Translations under genes and position numbers: made by a program | Shown: piece after piece, positions 32,892 through 41,364 of the stretch | How positions within the stretch are numbered: the stretch's first letter is position 1 | Layout of the letters: each line of letters opens with the position of its first letter | The notes under the pieces: model-generated | Databases searched by the model: none | Told to the model about the DNA's origin: nothing | The model's input: the letters and a program-made list of their open reading frames with translations, nothing else | Source of the DNA: Sulfurimonas sp. HSL3-2 | Lineage (GTDB): Bacteria; Campylobacterota; Campylobacteria; Campylobacterales; Sulfurimonadaceae | NCBI RefSeq assembly: GCF_039645965.1 | Contig: NZ_CP147917.1 | Span: forward strand, 1,984,001-2,048,000 | Direction of reading: 5' to 3' | DNA length: 64,000 nt

Positions 32892-33011
32892 ACTACATCC
32901 TTTAAAAGTAATATTGCAAGATTATAAGACAGCAATAATAATATCACCTCTGCCTAATCTAATTAGTCGAATTTATTAAGTTTTTATGATACTCTGTATA
33001 AAATACATCTT

Positions 33012-33206
33012 ATGTGTAAGAAAAAAGAAGAAAAAAAAGAAGATCCGTTTAAAGATTGGGTTCCGGAAGTAGTTGAGTATGACGAAGAGATTGACGGCGG
33101 CGGAGAACATCTTGTCCGTGATGAGCTTTTGGCTAAAAAAGAGGAGCTTGCTGAGAGCATCATGAAGATGAAGAACAAGCGCCGTATCAACAAACTCAGA
33201 CGTTAA
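33012..33206 (+). CDS. small charged protein of unknown function
   Basis: A 64-residue frame rich in Lys, Glu and Asp, starting MCKKKEEKKEDPFKDWVPEV and ending KMKNKRRINKLRR. No signal peptide; the second half is predicted helical. TATAAAAT at about 32997 could be its -10 box, but no strong ribosome site is seen. The reading frame shows codon use like its neighbours, so I think it is real, with doubt. Confidence 0.5.
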   Translation: MCKKKEEKKEDPFKDWVPEVVEYDEEIDGGGEHLVRDELLAKKEELAESIMKMKNKRRINKLRR

Positions 33207-33260
33207 CTTTATGATTAGACTTAGCTTTTTTCATTTACCCTAAGCTAACAATATAGAGAA

Positions 33261-33373
33261 TATAATTCCCTACTAATTTTAGATAAACGCGATAAGTCGC
33301 GCAAGCTGTCTGCTAAATTCTCAAATTTCTATAGACAGCTGGATTACGTAAATTTCACTAATAAAGACAGACT
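33261..33373 (+). promoter_or_regulatory. promoter and folded leader before the Sel1 gene
   Basis: TATAAT at 33261-33266 is followed by a leader of about 100 bases. CGCGA/TCGCG (33288-33301) forms a stem with a TAAG loop. AGCTGTCT (33304-33311) pairs perfectly with AGACAGCT (33333-33340). The same CTGTCT could instead pair with AGACAG at 33365-33370, right before the ATG. Two mutually exclusive pairings, one blocking the start, suggest translational control (inference). Confidence 0.4.
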
Positions 33374-34060
33374 ATGCTAAAACAAGCACATGAGGCTTAC
33401 AATAAACAAGATTTCAAAACTGCACTTGATATATACACAAAACTAAGTAATGAGGGTAACGCAGAAGCCGAGACTTCTCTGGCTTTCATGTACCAAAACG
33501 GGCAAGGATGCGAGCAAGACCTGCAAAAAGCGGTAGAACTTTACATGGTTGCTGCAGAGAAAAAACAGCCCTACGCGATGTACAACCTTGCACTTTTTTA
33601 TGCAAACGGACTAAACGGCGTGCCTTTTGACCAGTACAAAGCGCACCAGCTTTTTTTAGAAGCTGCCGTTAGAGAAGTTCCGCCTGCGATGTATGAGGTG
33701 GGTGTGATGTTTGAAAAAGGGCTAGGCTGCGAAGGTAACTTCAGTGAAGCGGCATTTTGGTATGAGGAAGCGGCAAAACGCGGACATCTTGAGGCATTTA
33801 ACAACCTTGGCGTTCTCTACAAAGACGGTCACGGAGTCATTCAGGACGATAAACGCGCTTTTATCTGTTTTTCACGTGCGGCTGAGGGAGACTTAAAAGA
33901 GGGTCTTTACAACCTTGGACTTCTTTACGATCAGGGGATCGGATGCGAAGAGGATCACGACAAAGCACTTGATCTATGTAGAAAAGCGGCATATAAAGGG
34001 CACTTAAAAGCAAAAGAGATCATCAAATCTCTTCAAGAAGACGGAAAGATAGTTTTCTAA
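33374..34060 (+). CDS. Sel1-like repeat protein
   Basis: A 228-residue protein without a signal peptide, built almost wholly of Sel1-like TPR repeats (about six, for example AEAETSLAFMYQNGQGCEQD, AMYNLALFYANG, AFNNLGVLYKDGHGV, GLYNLGLLYDQGIGCEED). Such proteins are scaffolds for other proteins. Since no export signal is seen, it should stay in the cytosol, unlike the secreted Hcp proteins of Helicobacter. It is followed by ribE 25 bases later. Confidence 0.85.
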   Translation: MLKQAHEAYNKQDFKTALDIYTKLSNEGNAEAETSLAFMYQNGQGCEQDLQKAVELYMVAAEKKQPYAMYNLALFYANGLNGVPFDQYKAHQLFLEAAVREVPPAMYEVGVMFEKGLGCEGNFSEAAFWYEEAAKRGHLEAFNNLGVLYKDGHGVIQDDKRAFICFSRAAEGDLKEGLYNLGLLYDQGIGCEEDHDKALDLCRKAAYKGHLKAKEIIKSLQEDGKIVF

Positions 34061-34085
34061 AACACAATCAAATTAAAGGAAGCAC

Positions 34086-34697
34086 TTGTTTACTGGACTT
34101 ATACGCGAGATGGCAGAGGTCAAAAGCTTGTCAAACAACACTCTTACACTTCGTGCAAAATATAAAGCAGGCATAGGTGATTCCATTGCCATCAACGGTG
34201 CCTGCCTGACGGTCACAAAAGTGAACAGTGACGGCTTTAGCGTGGAGCTTTCCCCAGAAAGTCAAAAGATACTGGCGATGGAAAACTACAAGAACAAAGT
34301 CCATATAGAACCTGCCATGAGCATGGGCGACAAGTTCGAAGGACACATAGTCCAGGGTCATGTCGACACCATCGGAACGGTAAAGTCCATCAAAAACAAC
34401 GGCAACAGCTATGATGTCTTTATTGAGGTCAAAGAGAAGTTTATCCCCTATATCGTGCCTAAAGGTTCTATCACCATCGACGGTGTGAGTCTTACGGTAA
34501 ACGAAGTGTTTAAAGACTCGTTTAGACTTACCATCATCCCCCACACTATGAAAGAGACACTGTTTTCTACATACAAGACCGGTTCACATGTAAACATAGA
34601 GACTGATATGTTCGCACGCTATGTCGCACATATACTACAACATCAAAAATCATCGCCTTCTTGGGATGACGTAGACAAGATAAGTTCATTATACTAA
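34086..34697 (+). CDS. ribE: riboflavin synthase alpha subunit
   Basis: A 203-residue riboflavin synthase with two homologous barrels; it makes riboflavin from two 6,7-dimethyl-8-ribityllumazine. The start is TTG (MFTGLIREMAEVKSL), supported by AAAGGAAGCAC. Barrel one has NGACLTV, barrel two HIVQGHVDTIGTV and DGVSLTVNEV. The next gene begins one base after its stop. Confidence 0.95.
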   Translation: MFTGLIREMAEVKSLSNNTLTLRAKYKAGIGDSIAINGACLTVTKVNSDGFSVELSPESQKILAMENYKNKVHIEPAMSMGDKFEGHIVQGHVDTIGTVKSIKNNGNSYDVFIEVKEKFIPYIVPKGSITIDGVSLTVNEVFKDSFRLTIIPHTMKETLFSTYKTGSHVNIETDMFARYVAHILQHQKSSPSWDDVDKISSLY

Positions 34698-34698
34698 G

Positions 34699-34956
34699 AT
34701 GCACAACGATAAAGCCGTAGCGTTAAAATATGACCAAGAAAAAAATACGGCCCCAAAAGTTGTCGCCTCGGGAAAAGGTGAACTCGCACAAAGAATAATC
34801 CAAAAAGCAAAAGAGTATAATGTTCCTATATTTTCAAATCCGGAACTTGCATCATCCCTGATAGACCTTGATCTAGACAAAGAGATCCCCTCTCAGTTAT
34901 ATCAGGCTGTTGCAGATGTCTTTATCTGGCTTATGAAGAACGAATCTAAACACTAG
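34699..34956 (+). CDS. FlhB C-terminal homologue (FlhX-like)
   Basis: An 85-residue protein matching the C-terminal cytosolic domain of FlhB/EscU (ALKYDQEKNTAPKVVASGKG, AKEYNVPIFSNPELASSLID, LYQAVADVFIWLM). The N-P-x-H self-cleavage motif of full FlhB is absent, and so is the membrane part. Stand-alone versions (FlhX) occur in Campylobacterota, where they can partly replace the cleaved FlhB C-terminus in flagellar export. No other flagellar genes are in this window. Confidence 0.85.
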   Translation: MHNDKAVALKYDQEKNTAPKVVASGKGELAQRIIQKAKEYNVPIFSNPELASSLIDLDLDKEIPSQLYQAVADVFIWLMKNESKH

Positions 34957-34964
34957 GCGCCATT

Positions 34965-35387
34965 ATGATCAATAAAAAGATAGTTGGAAGAAAAGAGATC
35001 ATCTCGATTATCGATTTAGAACTATACGATTTAGATGCAAAGGTCGATACGGGTGCAGACTCCAATGCTCTGCACTGTGATGATATATCTATAGACAAAG
35101 ACAACTTTGTACACTTCACCCTTTTGGATGAAGTCCATCCCTCCTATCACGGTAAAAAGATGAAGATGCCCATCTATAAGATAAAAAAGGTCAAAAGTTC
35201 AAACGGAGTAGTACAGGAAAGAGCATCCATAAAAGTCACGGTAGATTTTTTTGGAAAAAAATATAAAACAGTGATCTCGCTGACAAACAGAGCAGATATG
35301 AAATACCCGATGCTTATAGGCAGAAAGTTTCTGGCAAACAAATTTTTAGTCGATGTCTCACAAGAGTATCTTACAAAGCAATCATAA
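34965..35387 (+). CDS. RimB-like ATP-dependent zinc protease (retropepsin-like)
   Basis: A 140-residue protein with the retropepsin-like core: KVDTGADSNALHCDDI holds the active-site D-T-G-A, and YPMLIGRKFL is the second conserved segment. Members called RimB cleave or trim glutamate tails added by RimK in Pseudomonas. Here it sits 12 bases before rimK, which favours the same partnership. It is named a zinc protease in databases, but the aspartic-type motif is what I see. Confidence 0.85.
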   Translation: MINKKIVGRKEIISIIDLELYDLDAKVDTGADSNALHCDDISIDKDNFVHFTLLDEVHPSYHGKKMKMPIYKIKKVKSSNGVVQERASIKVTVDFFGKKYKTVISLTNRADMKYPMLIGRKFLANKFLVDVSQEYLTKQS

Positions 35388-35399
35388 TAAGGAAGCAAT

Positions 35400-36332
35400 A
35401 TGAGAGTCTATATATTATCAAGAAACAAAAAACTTTATTCGACAAAAAGAATGGTCGAAGCAGCGCAGCAAAGAGGATGGGAAGTAAGAGTCATCGATTA
35501 TTTAAAATGCAGTATTGAGATCATGAAAGGGCACCTGCGTATCAACTATCTGGGCGAGGAGCTTCCTGTTCCTGATGCCATCATCCCCAGAATAGGTGCG
35601 AGCAGAACATTTTACGGTACGGCGATGGTACGTCACTTTGAGATGATGGACTGTTTTAGCGTCACGGGAAGCCTTGCCATCAAAAGAAGCCGAGACAAAC
35701 TAAGAAGCCTTCAGATACTTTCTAAAAACGGTGTAGATATGCCCCGTACAGTCTTTGCATCAAATAAATCAAGTGCAAAAGACGTGATAGCACTCAGCGG
35801 AGGGGCACCTTTAGTTCTTAAGATCCTTGAAGGCACGCAAGGTGTGGGTGTCGTCCTAGTCGACAGCGAAAAAGCGGCGAAATCGGTCCTTGACGCGTTT
35901 TACGGCATGGATGTCAACCTTCTTGTCCAAGAGTACATAGAAGAAGCCGGAGGAGCGGACATTCGTGCGTTTATCGTCGGCGGTGAAGTAGTAGGTGCTA
36001 TGAAAAGACAGGGTGCCGAAGGTGACTTTAGATCAAATCTTCACCAAGGTGGAAGTGCGACTGCACATAAACTTTCAAGAAAAGAGAAAGCTGTCGCACT
36101 GGCAGCTGCAAAATCGATGGGTCTTGGCGTGTGCGGAGTGGATATGATACCTTCATCACGCGGTCCGCTTGTTATGGAGGTAAACTCTTCTCCGGGCTTA
36201 GAGGGGATCGAAAAATCGACAAATATCGATATTGCAGGCAAGATAATGGATTACATAGAAAAAAATGTGACTCCTAAAAGCGATACTACATCGAAGAAGA
36301 AAAAATTGAAAAAGGACAGCATAGGAGCCTAA
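35400..36332 (+). CDS. RimK-family alpha-L-glutamate ligase (ATP-grasp)
   Basis: A 310-residue ATP-grasp protein. The N-terminal domain ([18 protein letters not shown]) leads to [17 protein letters not shown] (ATP lysine), [21 protein letters not shown], and the catalytic [15 protein letters not shown]. RimK adds glutamate to ribosomal protein uS6 in E. coli; relatives act on small peptides or cofactors. The tail is basic (SKKKKLKKD). It is followed with no gap by the AstE-like gene, so substrate and product may be processed by the same operon. Confidence 0.9.
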   Translation: MRVYILSRNKKLYSTKRMVEAAQQRGWEVRVIDYLKCSIEIMKGHLRINYLGEELPVPDAIIPRIGASRTFYGTAMVRHFEMMDCFSVTGSLAIKRSRDKLRSLQILSKNGVDMPRTVFASNKSSAKDVIALSGGAPLVLKILEGTQGVGVVLVDSEKAAKSVLDAFYGMDVNLLVQEYIEEAGGADIRAFIVGGEVVGAMKRQGAEGDFRSNLHQGGSATAHKLSRKEKAVALAAAKSMGLGVCGVDMIPSSRGPLVMEVNSSPGLEGIEKSTNIDIAGKIMDYIEKNVTPKSDTTSKKKKLKKDSIGA

Positions 36333-37382
36333 ATGCCGAATGAGAAATTTATTGTAGGCGGTCAAGAGATACCAAGAGGCTCCAATATCGTTATTAACAT
36401 CGACCTGCCAAAACTTTACAATACACCGACAGAGCTCCCTATAAGAGTCATACGCGGTAAAAGAAACGGCCCTGTTGTCTTTATCAGTGCCGCTATTCAC
36501 GGTGATGAACTAAACGGCATAGAGATCATAAGAAGGTTTAAAAAGCTCGATATCTTACAGAAGCTCAAAGGCACCGTGATCTTGGTACCGATCGTAAACG
36601 TTTACGGGATCATGACACTTTCAAGATATCTTCCAGATAGACGTGATCTTAACAGAAGTTTTCCGGGAAGTACAAAAGGCTCGCTCACAAGCAGAGTCGC
36701 GAAAATATTTTTTGATGAGATAGTCAAAAAATGCGATCTAGGCATAGACCTGCATACGGCTTCCATCCATAAATCGAACCTTCCTCAAGTCAGGACAAAT
36801 ATAGAAAACGAGTATACCTTTAAACTGGCGAAGGCGTTTCAGGCACCGGTGATCCTGCACTCAGAACTCAGAGACGGCTCACTCAGAGCAGTCGCTCAGG
36901 AAAACGGTGTGCCGATACTTCTCTATGAGGCGGGAGAAGCACTCAGATTTGATGAGACAAGCATCCGCATCGGTGTAAAAGGACTTGTCAATGTCCTGAG
37001 AGAAAACGGGATGCTGCCGAAAAAAGGGATGAAAAAAAGTATGAAGATCCCCATCATCAGCAAGACCAGCCAATGGGTACGCTCAAGTGAAAGCGGGATA
37101 CTAAGAACGATAAAAGCACTTGGAGACACGGTAAAAAAAGATGAGACCATCGCATATATCAACAATCCGTTGGATGATGAGAGCTTTGAGATCAAAGCTG
37201 TCTTTGACGGTGTCATCATAGGAAAATCCGAGATACCTTTAGTCCAAGAGGGAGATGCCGTCTTTCACATCGCGAAGTTCAGAAACCTTGAAGCAGCCGA
37301 GGATAAGATAGAGTATTTCAATGAAGAGGTACAAGAACTGAGTGAGTTTATAGAATTAAATGAAGAGGATACAATAGAGTAG
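36333..37382 (+). CDS. succinylglutamate desuccinylase/aspartoacylase-like metallohydrolase
   Basis: A 349-residue M14-like zinc hydrolase. Metal ligands are in AIHGDELNGIE and DLHTAS; other conserved parts are LNRSFPGS and LLYEAGEAL. A C-terminal barrel-sandwich domain starts near residue 240 (ESGILRTIKALGDTVKKDE). Enzymes of this family cut acyl or peptide bonds next to acidic amino acids, which fits a partner of a glutamate ligase. Starts one base after the rimK-like stop. Confidence 0.87.
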   Translation: MPNEKFIVGGQEIPRGSNIVINIDLPKLYNTPTELPIRVIRGKRNGPVVFISAAIHGDELNGIEIIRRFKKLDILQKLKGTVILVPIVNVYGIMTLSRYLPDRRDLNRSFPGSTKGSLTSRVAKIFFDEIVKKCDLGIDLHTASIHKSNLPQVRTNIENEYTFKLAKAFQAPVILHSELRDGSLRAVAQENGVPILLYEAGEALRFDETSIRIGVKGLVNVLRENGMLPKKGMKKSMKIPIISKTSQWVRSSESGILRTIKALGDTVKKDETIAYINNPLDDESFEIKAVFDGVIIGKSEIPLVQEGDAVFHIAKFRNLEAAEDKIEYFNEEVQELSEFIELNEEDTIE

Positions 37383-37384
37383 CC

Positions 37385-38422
37385 ATGGAACAGTTTTACG
37401 ATATTTTAAAACAGCTGATACGTATACCAAGCGTCGTAGGGGCAGAACATCCGTTCTTTATGTTTGTAAAGCGCGAGCTTGAAGAGATGGGGGTCACGGT
37501 CGAATACTACGACGGTGTCTTAGTCGCAAAAGGAGATGATCCGACAAGCGGATACCTCTCTGCCCACTCTGACAGAAACGGCCTTATCTGTACCGGACAC
37601 AACGAGTTTCAGTATGCGGCTTTCATTGCAAAGAACAGAGCCGATCTGACAGGAAACTCGAACTCTGAACAGATGCTAAACAACTTTACAAGCCGTTTTG
37701 TGGATGAGAAGGTCCAAGCTTATCAGCCATGGTCTGGAAGCTACCTCGGTCTTGGCGTCATCAAAGAAGCTTTCCTTTGTACAAGACGAAACAACATTAT
37801 CTTCAAAGTCGAGGGGTTTGATTATCTTTTTCCCGGTACTCCCATCGCTTTTATGGACAGACTTGATATCAAAGACGACCTTATCAGCGCACAGCTCGAT
37901 AATGTCCTCTCCGTTGCCATCATCATCTACATGTATCAGATAGGCTATCAGGGAACGGCATTTTTCACCTCCTCTGAAGAAGCGGGGAAAAGCTGGAGGT
38001 TTCTGCTTGAATGGTTTAGAAGATTTGATATCTCGACCGATGAACTGCTTGTATTAGATACCAGCCCCTACAAGACACTTGAGGAATTAAAAAGTATAGA
38101 CATCGTGCTAAGACACAGAGATGCAAATGCCGTCTTCAGATCACCGCTCAAAGAGAAGATCAAGAAGATCGCTACAAAAGAGAAGATACGCTACCAGTTC
38201 AAAGACACCTATCTTAAAAACAAGATGGCTCAAAACGGTACAAAAGGCTCGATCGGCGTGACCGAACTTGGAAGGTTGATACACGCGACCAAAGGCGGCA
38301 TACAAGGAACGACCCTTCAGATACCGACCATCGGTTACCATACCGTCAATGAAACGACATCGGATAAAGCGGTACAAAGCATCATCACGGTGTTAAGAAA
38401 ACTATATATCGACGTCGCTTAA
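37385..38422 (+). CDS. M42/M20-like metallopeptidase
   Basis: A 345-residue protein with the di-zinc peptidase pattern: SAHSDRNG (H-x-D), SAQLDNVLS (bridging Asp), SSEEAG (catalytic Glu pair), VLDTSPY and TIGYHTVNE (His). It starts LKQLIRIPSVVGAEHP, the usual M20/M42 beginning. It follows the AstE-like gene by 2 bases and completes a four-gene set with the protease and ligase. The 3' end overlaps the convergent mnmC-like gene by 21 bases. Confidence 0.85.
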   Translation: MEQFYDILKQLIRIPSVVGAEHPFFMFVKRELEEMGVTVEYYDGVLVAKGDDPTSGYLSAHSDRNGLICTGHNEFQYAAFIAKNRADLTGNSNSEQMLNNFTSRFVDEKVQAYQPWSGSYLGLGVIKEAFLCTRRNNIIFKVEGFDYLFPGTPIAFMDRLDIKDDLISAQLDNVLSVAIIIYMYQIGYQGTAFFTSSEEAGKSWRFLLEWFRRFDISTDELLVLDTSPYKTLEELKSIDIVLRHRDANAVFRSPLKEKIKKIATKEKIRYQFKDTYLKNKMAQNGTKGSIGVTELGRLIHATKGGIQGTTLQIPTIGYHTVNETTSDKAVQSIITVLRKLYIDVA

Positions 38423-39160
38423 AGCTTTTACGTCGGGATTGCAGGATATTTTGTGAGGCATATCGATCTCCTCATATCCCTCGATCTTTGAAGGCGAAGC
38501 GATAGTAGAACTTCTGCACCCCTCCGGTGTCGCAAGGTAGATATGAAACCCGTTCTCATAGAGTGCGAGTCTTGTCTGCAGAGAGATGGAGTATGTCGTC
38601 AGCACTCCGTCCTCTTTCATCAATCTTCTCACATCTTGAAAATACTCTTTTGTCCAAAGAATAGGATTTGACGCAGGAGAGAATGCATCCTGATACACGA
38701 TGTCAAACTTCTCCTTACATGTAAGCAGATACTCTCTCGCATCGCCAAGATAAAGGCTTACATGTAAGTCGTCGTCTTTGTACTCTCCCGTCGTTGCAAG
38801 GGAGATGATGATCTCTTTAAAATCATCGAAGATACCCGGGTATTGAAAGTGCTTCAGAGAGCTTATAAGCTCTTTGTCAAACTCAGGAGAGAAGATAGAA
38901 AGTTTTTTTTGAATCCCCTCGCGCTTCATGTAGTAAAGCGTAGCCAGTGTATTGAACCCCAGACCAAAACAGATATCCAGGATGGTAAGTTCATCTTTCT
39001 CTTTTGAGAGTTCAAATGCCGGGATGACATGCTTTTGTAAAGACTCCTGCAAGGCACCGTCTTTTGTGGAATGGTAATGCTCGTCAAACTCTTTAGAATA
39101 AGCAGTAAACGAGCCGTCCTCGCTTTGAACCATCTTGTGCCCATCAGTGTCAAAACCCAT
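38402..39160 (-). CDS. MnmC-family tRNA-modifying methyltransferase
   Basis: A 252-residue SAM-dependent methyltransferase of the MnmC N-terminal (MnmD) family. It shows DICFGLGFNTLATLYY (SAM loop), the DAFSPASNPILWT catalytic segment, and CRSSTIASPSKIEG near the C-terminus. It would methylate the nm5 group at U34 of tRNA, completing the pathway begun by MnmG/MnmE. The FAD-dependent oxidase domain of fused MnmC is absent. Two exact TTACATGTAA sites (38715, 38758) lie within 53 bases, in different reading frames. Confidence 0.88.
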   Translation of the reverse strand: MGFDTDGHKMVQSEDGSFTAYSKEFDEHYHSTKDGALQESLQKHVIPAFELSKEKDELTILDICFGLGFNTLATLYYMKREGIQKKLSIFSPEFDKELISSLKHFQYPGIFDDFKEIIISLATTGEYKDDDLHVSLYLGDAREYLLTCKEKFDIVYQDAFSPASNPILWTKEYFQDVRRLMKEDGVLTTYSISLQTRLALYENGFHIYLATPEGCRSSTIASPSKIEGYEEIDMPHKISCNPDVKALSDVDI

Positions 39161-39268
39161 TGTCTCTCCTGTTTTTAAAGAAGGAATTTTATCTAAATAG
39201 TGCTATTACTTTACTCTACTTGGTTATAAATTGACCACGTTTCTTTCTATATAGCCCTATATTTCACT

Positions 39269-39274
39269 ATAATA
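39269..39274 (+). promoter_or_regulatory. likely -10 box of the glucosylglycerate operon
   Basis: TATAAT at 39269 puts the expected transcript start near 39281, just after the ATG at 39279. That excludes the 39279 start and supports the next ATG, at 39300, as the true one. Confidence 0.55.
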
Positions 39275-39299
39275 TAGCATGTCCGTATACGAACAAAAC

Positions 39300-40055
39300 A
39301 TGAAAACTATCATTTTCACTGATCTAGACGGTACCTTGCTCGATCATGACACGTACAGCTTTGATGCTGCTCTTGAGATGCTTCATTATCTCAAACGTCA
39401 GGCGATCCCTCTTGTGGTCGTCACCAGCAAGACAGCCGCAGAGGTGCAAGAACTCTTGCTCTCACTCGATCTTCAAACCCCTGCCATCGTAGAAAACGGT
39501 GCAGGTATCATACAAAATTCCCATGTCACCGCTTTTGGAAAAACATACGAAGAGATACGCACCGCTTTTACAAGATATGCAAAAGAGTTTGAACTACAAG
39601 GCTTTTTTGATATGAGCATTGAAGAGGTCATCCGTCTTACAGGTCTTGCGCAAAAACAGGCTCAAGATGCTAAAAAACGTCTCTTCACCGAACCTTTCAT
39701 CATGAAAAATCCCGCAGATCTTCCTCGTCTTGAGCAGCTTGCCGCTGCTGATGGATTGGCGGTCATTCAAGGAGGACGGTTTTACCACCTCATCACAAAA
39801 GGACAGGATAAAGCGGCTGCCATCGCAAGAGTAAAACAGATGTACGAAGCAAAAGACGCAAAAAACTACACTGCTCTCGCACTCGGTGACGGTGCCAATG
39901 ATATCTCGATGCTCAAGTGTGCAGATAGAGCTTTTCTTATCCCAAAGACCGACGGCAGTTACCTAGAGTGTGAGATTTCAGGTCTTATCAAAGCACCTTA
40001 CCCCGGTCCAAAGGGCTGGAATACCGTGTTAAAGGAGTATTTTCATGTCTCGTAA
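39300..40055 (+). CDS. HAD-IIB phosphatase, glucosyl-3-phosphoglycerate phosphatase (GpgP/MpgP-like)
   Basis: A 251-residue HAD-superfamily phosphatase. It starts MKTIIFTDLDGTLLDHDTYSF (nucleophile and acid Asp) and ends with ALGDGANDISML. The 39279 ATG is rejected because a -10 box overlaps it. Members called mannosyl-3-phosphoglycerate phosphatase remove the phosphate from glucosyl- or mannosyl-3-phosphoglycerate to give the neutral-side product glucosylglycerate. It overlaps the glycerate kinase gene by 11 bases and is the first gene of the operon. Confidence 0.83.
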   Translation: MKTIIFTDLDGTLLDHDTYSFDAALEMLHYLKRQAIPLVVVTSKTAAEVQELLLSLDLQTPAIVENGAGIIQNSHVTAFGKTYEEIRTAFTRYAKEFELQGFFDMSIEEVIRLTGLAQKQAQDAKKRLFTEPFIMKNPADLPRLEQLAAADGLAVIQGGRFYHLITKGQDKAAAIARVKQMYEAKDAKNYTALALGDGANDISMLKCADRAFLIPKTDGSYLECEISGLIKAPYPGPKGWNTVLKEYFHVS

Positions 40056-41364
40056 ACAGCTTCTTTTTGATGTCTATATGCAAACACTGCAAGAGATAAC
40101 ACCCCAGCGTCTCATCACTAAACAATGCCGCCTTGAAAAAGAGATGCTTCATATAAACGGTACTGTTTATGATCTCAGCCGCTATAAACGCATCGTCCTG
40201 CTTGGGTCGGGTAAAGCGGTCATCCCTATGGCAGAAGCTGTACAGGAACTCCTTGGAGACAAGATCATAGAGACCCTGCTTGTCGGGCCCTATACATATA
40301 CGCCTCAGAGTCCAAATACCCGTTATATCAAAAGCTCGCATCCTCTGCCGTCACCCTCGAGCATTGAGGCAGCCGAAGCATTGATGCAGAGTTTACGTGA
40401 ACTCGATAGTGAGGATCTTTTTATCTATCTGCTCTCAGGCGGTAACTCTGCTTTGGTCGAGTATCCTCAAGAGGGGATCACGCTCGAAGATTACGAAACC
40501 GCTACATCCGAGATGCTTCGCAGCGGTATGCCTATAAAGATGATGAACTCTGTACGCAAGCATATCTCCAAGGTCAAAGGAGGAAATCTTGCTTCAATGA
40601 CACAAGCTGAGGGCATCGTCCTTGTTCTTTCAGATGTAATCGGCGATGATCTTCACGCTATCGGTTCGGGACCGCTTTATTGCGACAAATCTACATTTGC
40701 CGATGCCGTCGATTCCCTGCGTGAGTATGATATATTTGAAAAGATTCCAAAAGCTGTACAAAGATATCTGATTGATGGTGTAGAGGGCATACATCCCGAA
40801 ACTCCCAAATCTCCGCATAAGCATATAACGCATCATATCCTCGGATCAAATAGTGAAGTGATGCGAATCGCAGAGCAGCTGCTCAAATCACAGGGGATCG
40901 TTACATGTAGAGTAGATACACCTATGCAAGGCGACACAGAGACTGTCTTAAAGACTCTGCTAAAACTTTTAAAAGACCGCAGTCAGCAGAGTTACTGTTA
41001 TATTCTTGGCGGTGAGTCCACTGTCAAAGTCACGGGCATCGGACGTGGCGGACGCAATCAGCATCTTGCACTCGCACTGCTTAATACACTTGATAAGGAA
41101 GAAAAAGAGATCACCTTCTTAAGTGCTTCAACAGACGGGATCGACGGCAATTCCGGTGCAGCAGGCGCACTTATAGACTCTCACAGCAGGATCCAAGCGA
41201 TGAACCACCATCTTGATCCGCAGCACTATTTAAGAGAGTTTGATTCAAACACTTTTTTTACTGCGACCGATGAACTGCTTACACCCGGTCCGACCCACAA
41301 TAATCTGCTAGACATCGTACTGATGCTTGTAGAAAATCCAAAATACAGGAGAGATGATGGCTGA
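40045..41364 (+). CDS. glycerate kinase, MOFRL type
   Basis: A 439-residue type II glycerate kinase. The N-terminal domain shows VLLGSGKAVIPMAEAV, SSHPLPSPSSIEAAEAL and FIYLLSGGNSALVEYP; the MOFRL part has ILGGESTVKVTGIGRGGRNQHLAL. Enzymes of this class phosphorylate glycerate, usually at C2, to phosphoglycerate. Here it lies between the phosphatase and the synthase, and would reuse the glycerate freed by the phosphorylase at 42568. It overlaps the next gene by 11 bases. Confidence 0.92.
   Translation: MSRKQLLFDVYMQTLQEITPQRLITKQCRLEKEMLHINGTVYDLSRYKRIVLLGSGKAVIPMAEAVQELLGDKIIETLLVGPYTYTPQSPNTRYIKSSHPLPSPSSIEAAEALMQSLRELDSEDLFIYLLSGGNSALVEYPQEGITLEDYETATSEMLRSGMPIKMMNSVRKHISKVKGGNLASMTQAEGIVLVLSDVIGDDLHAIGSGPLYCDKSTFADAVDSLREYDIFEKIPKAVQRYLIDGVEGIHPETPKSPHKHITHHILGSNSEVMRIAEQLLKSQGIVTCRVDTPMQGDTETVLKTLLKLLKDRSQQSYCYILGGESTVKVTGIGRGGRNQHLALALLNTLDKEEKEITFLSASTDGIDGNSGAAGALIDSHSRIQAMNHHLDPQHYLREFDSNTFFTATDELLTPGPTHNNLLDIVLMLVENPKYRRDDG

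Noticed and set aside
38402-38422. Overlap of the M42-like and mnmC-like genes as a sign of a false gene
   Set aside because: Both products are supported by conserved motifs; a 21-base convergent overlap is acceptable.
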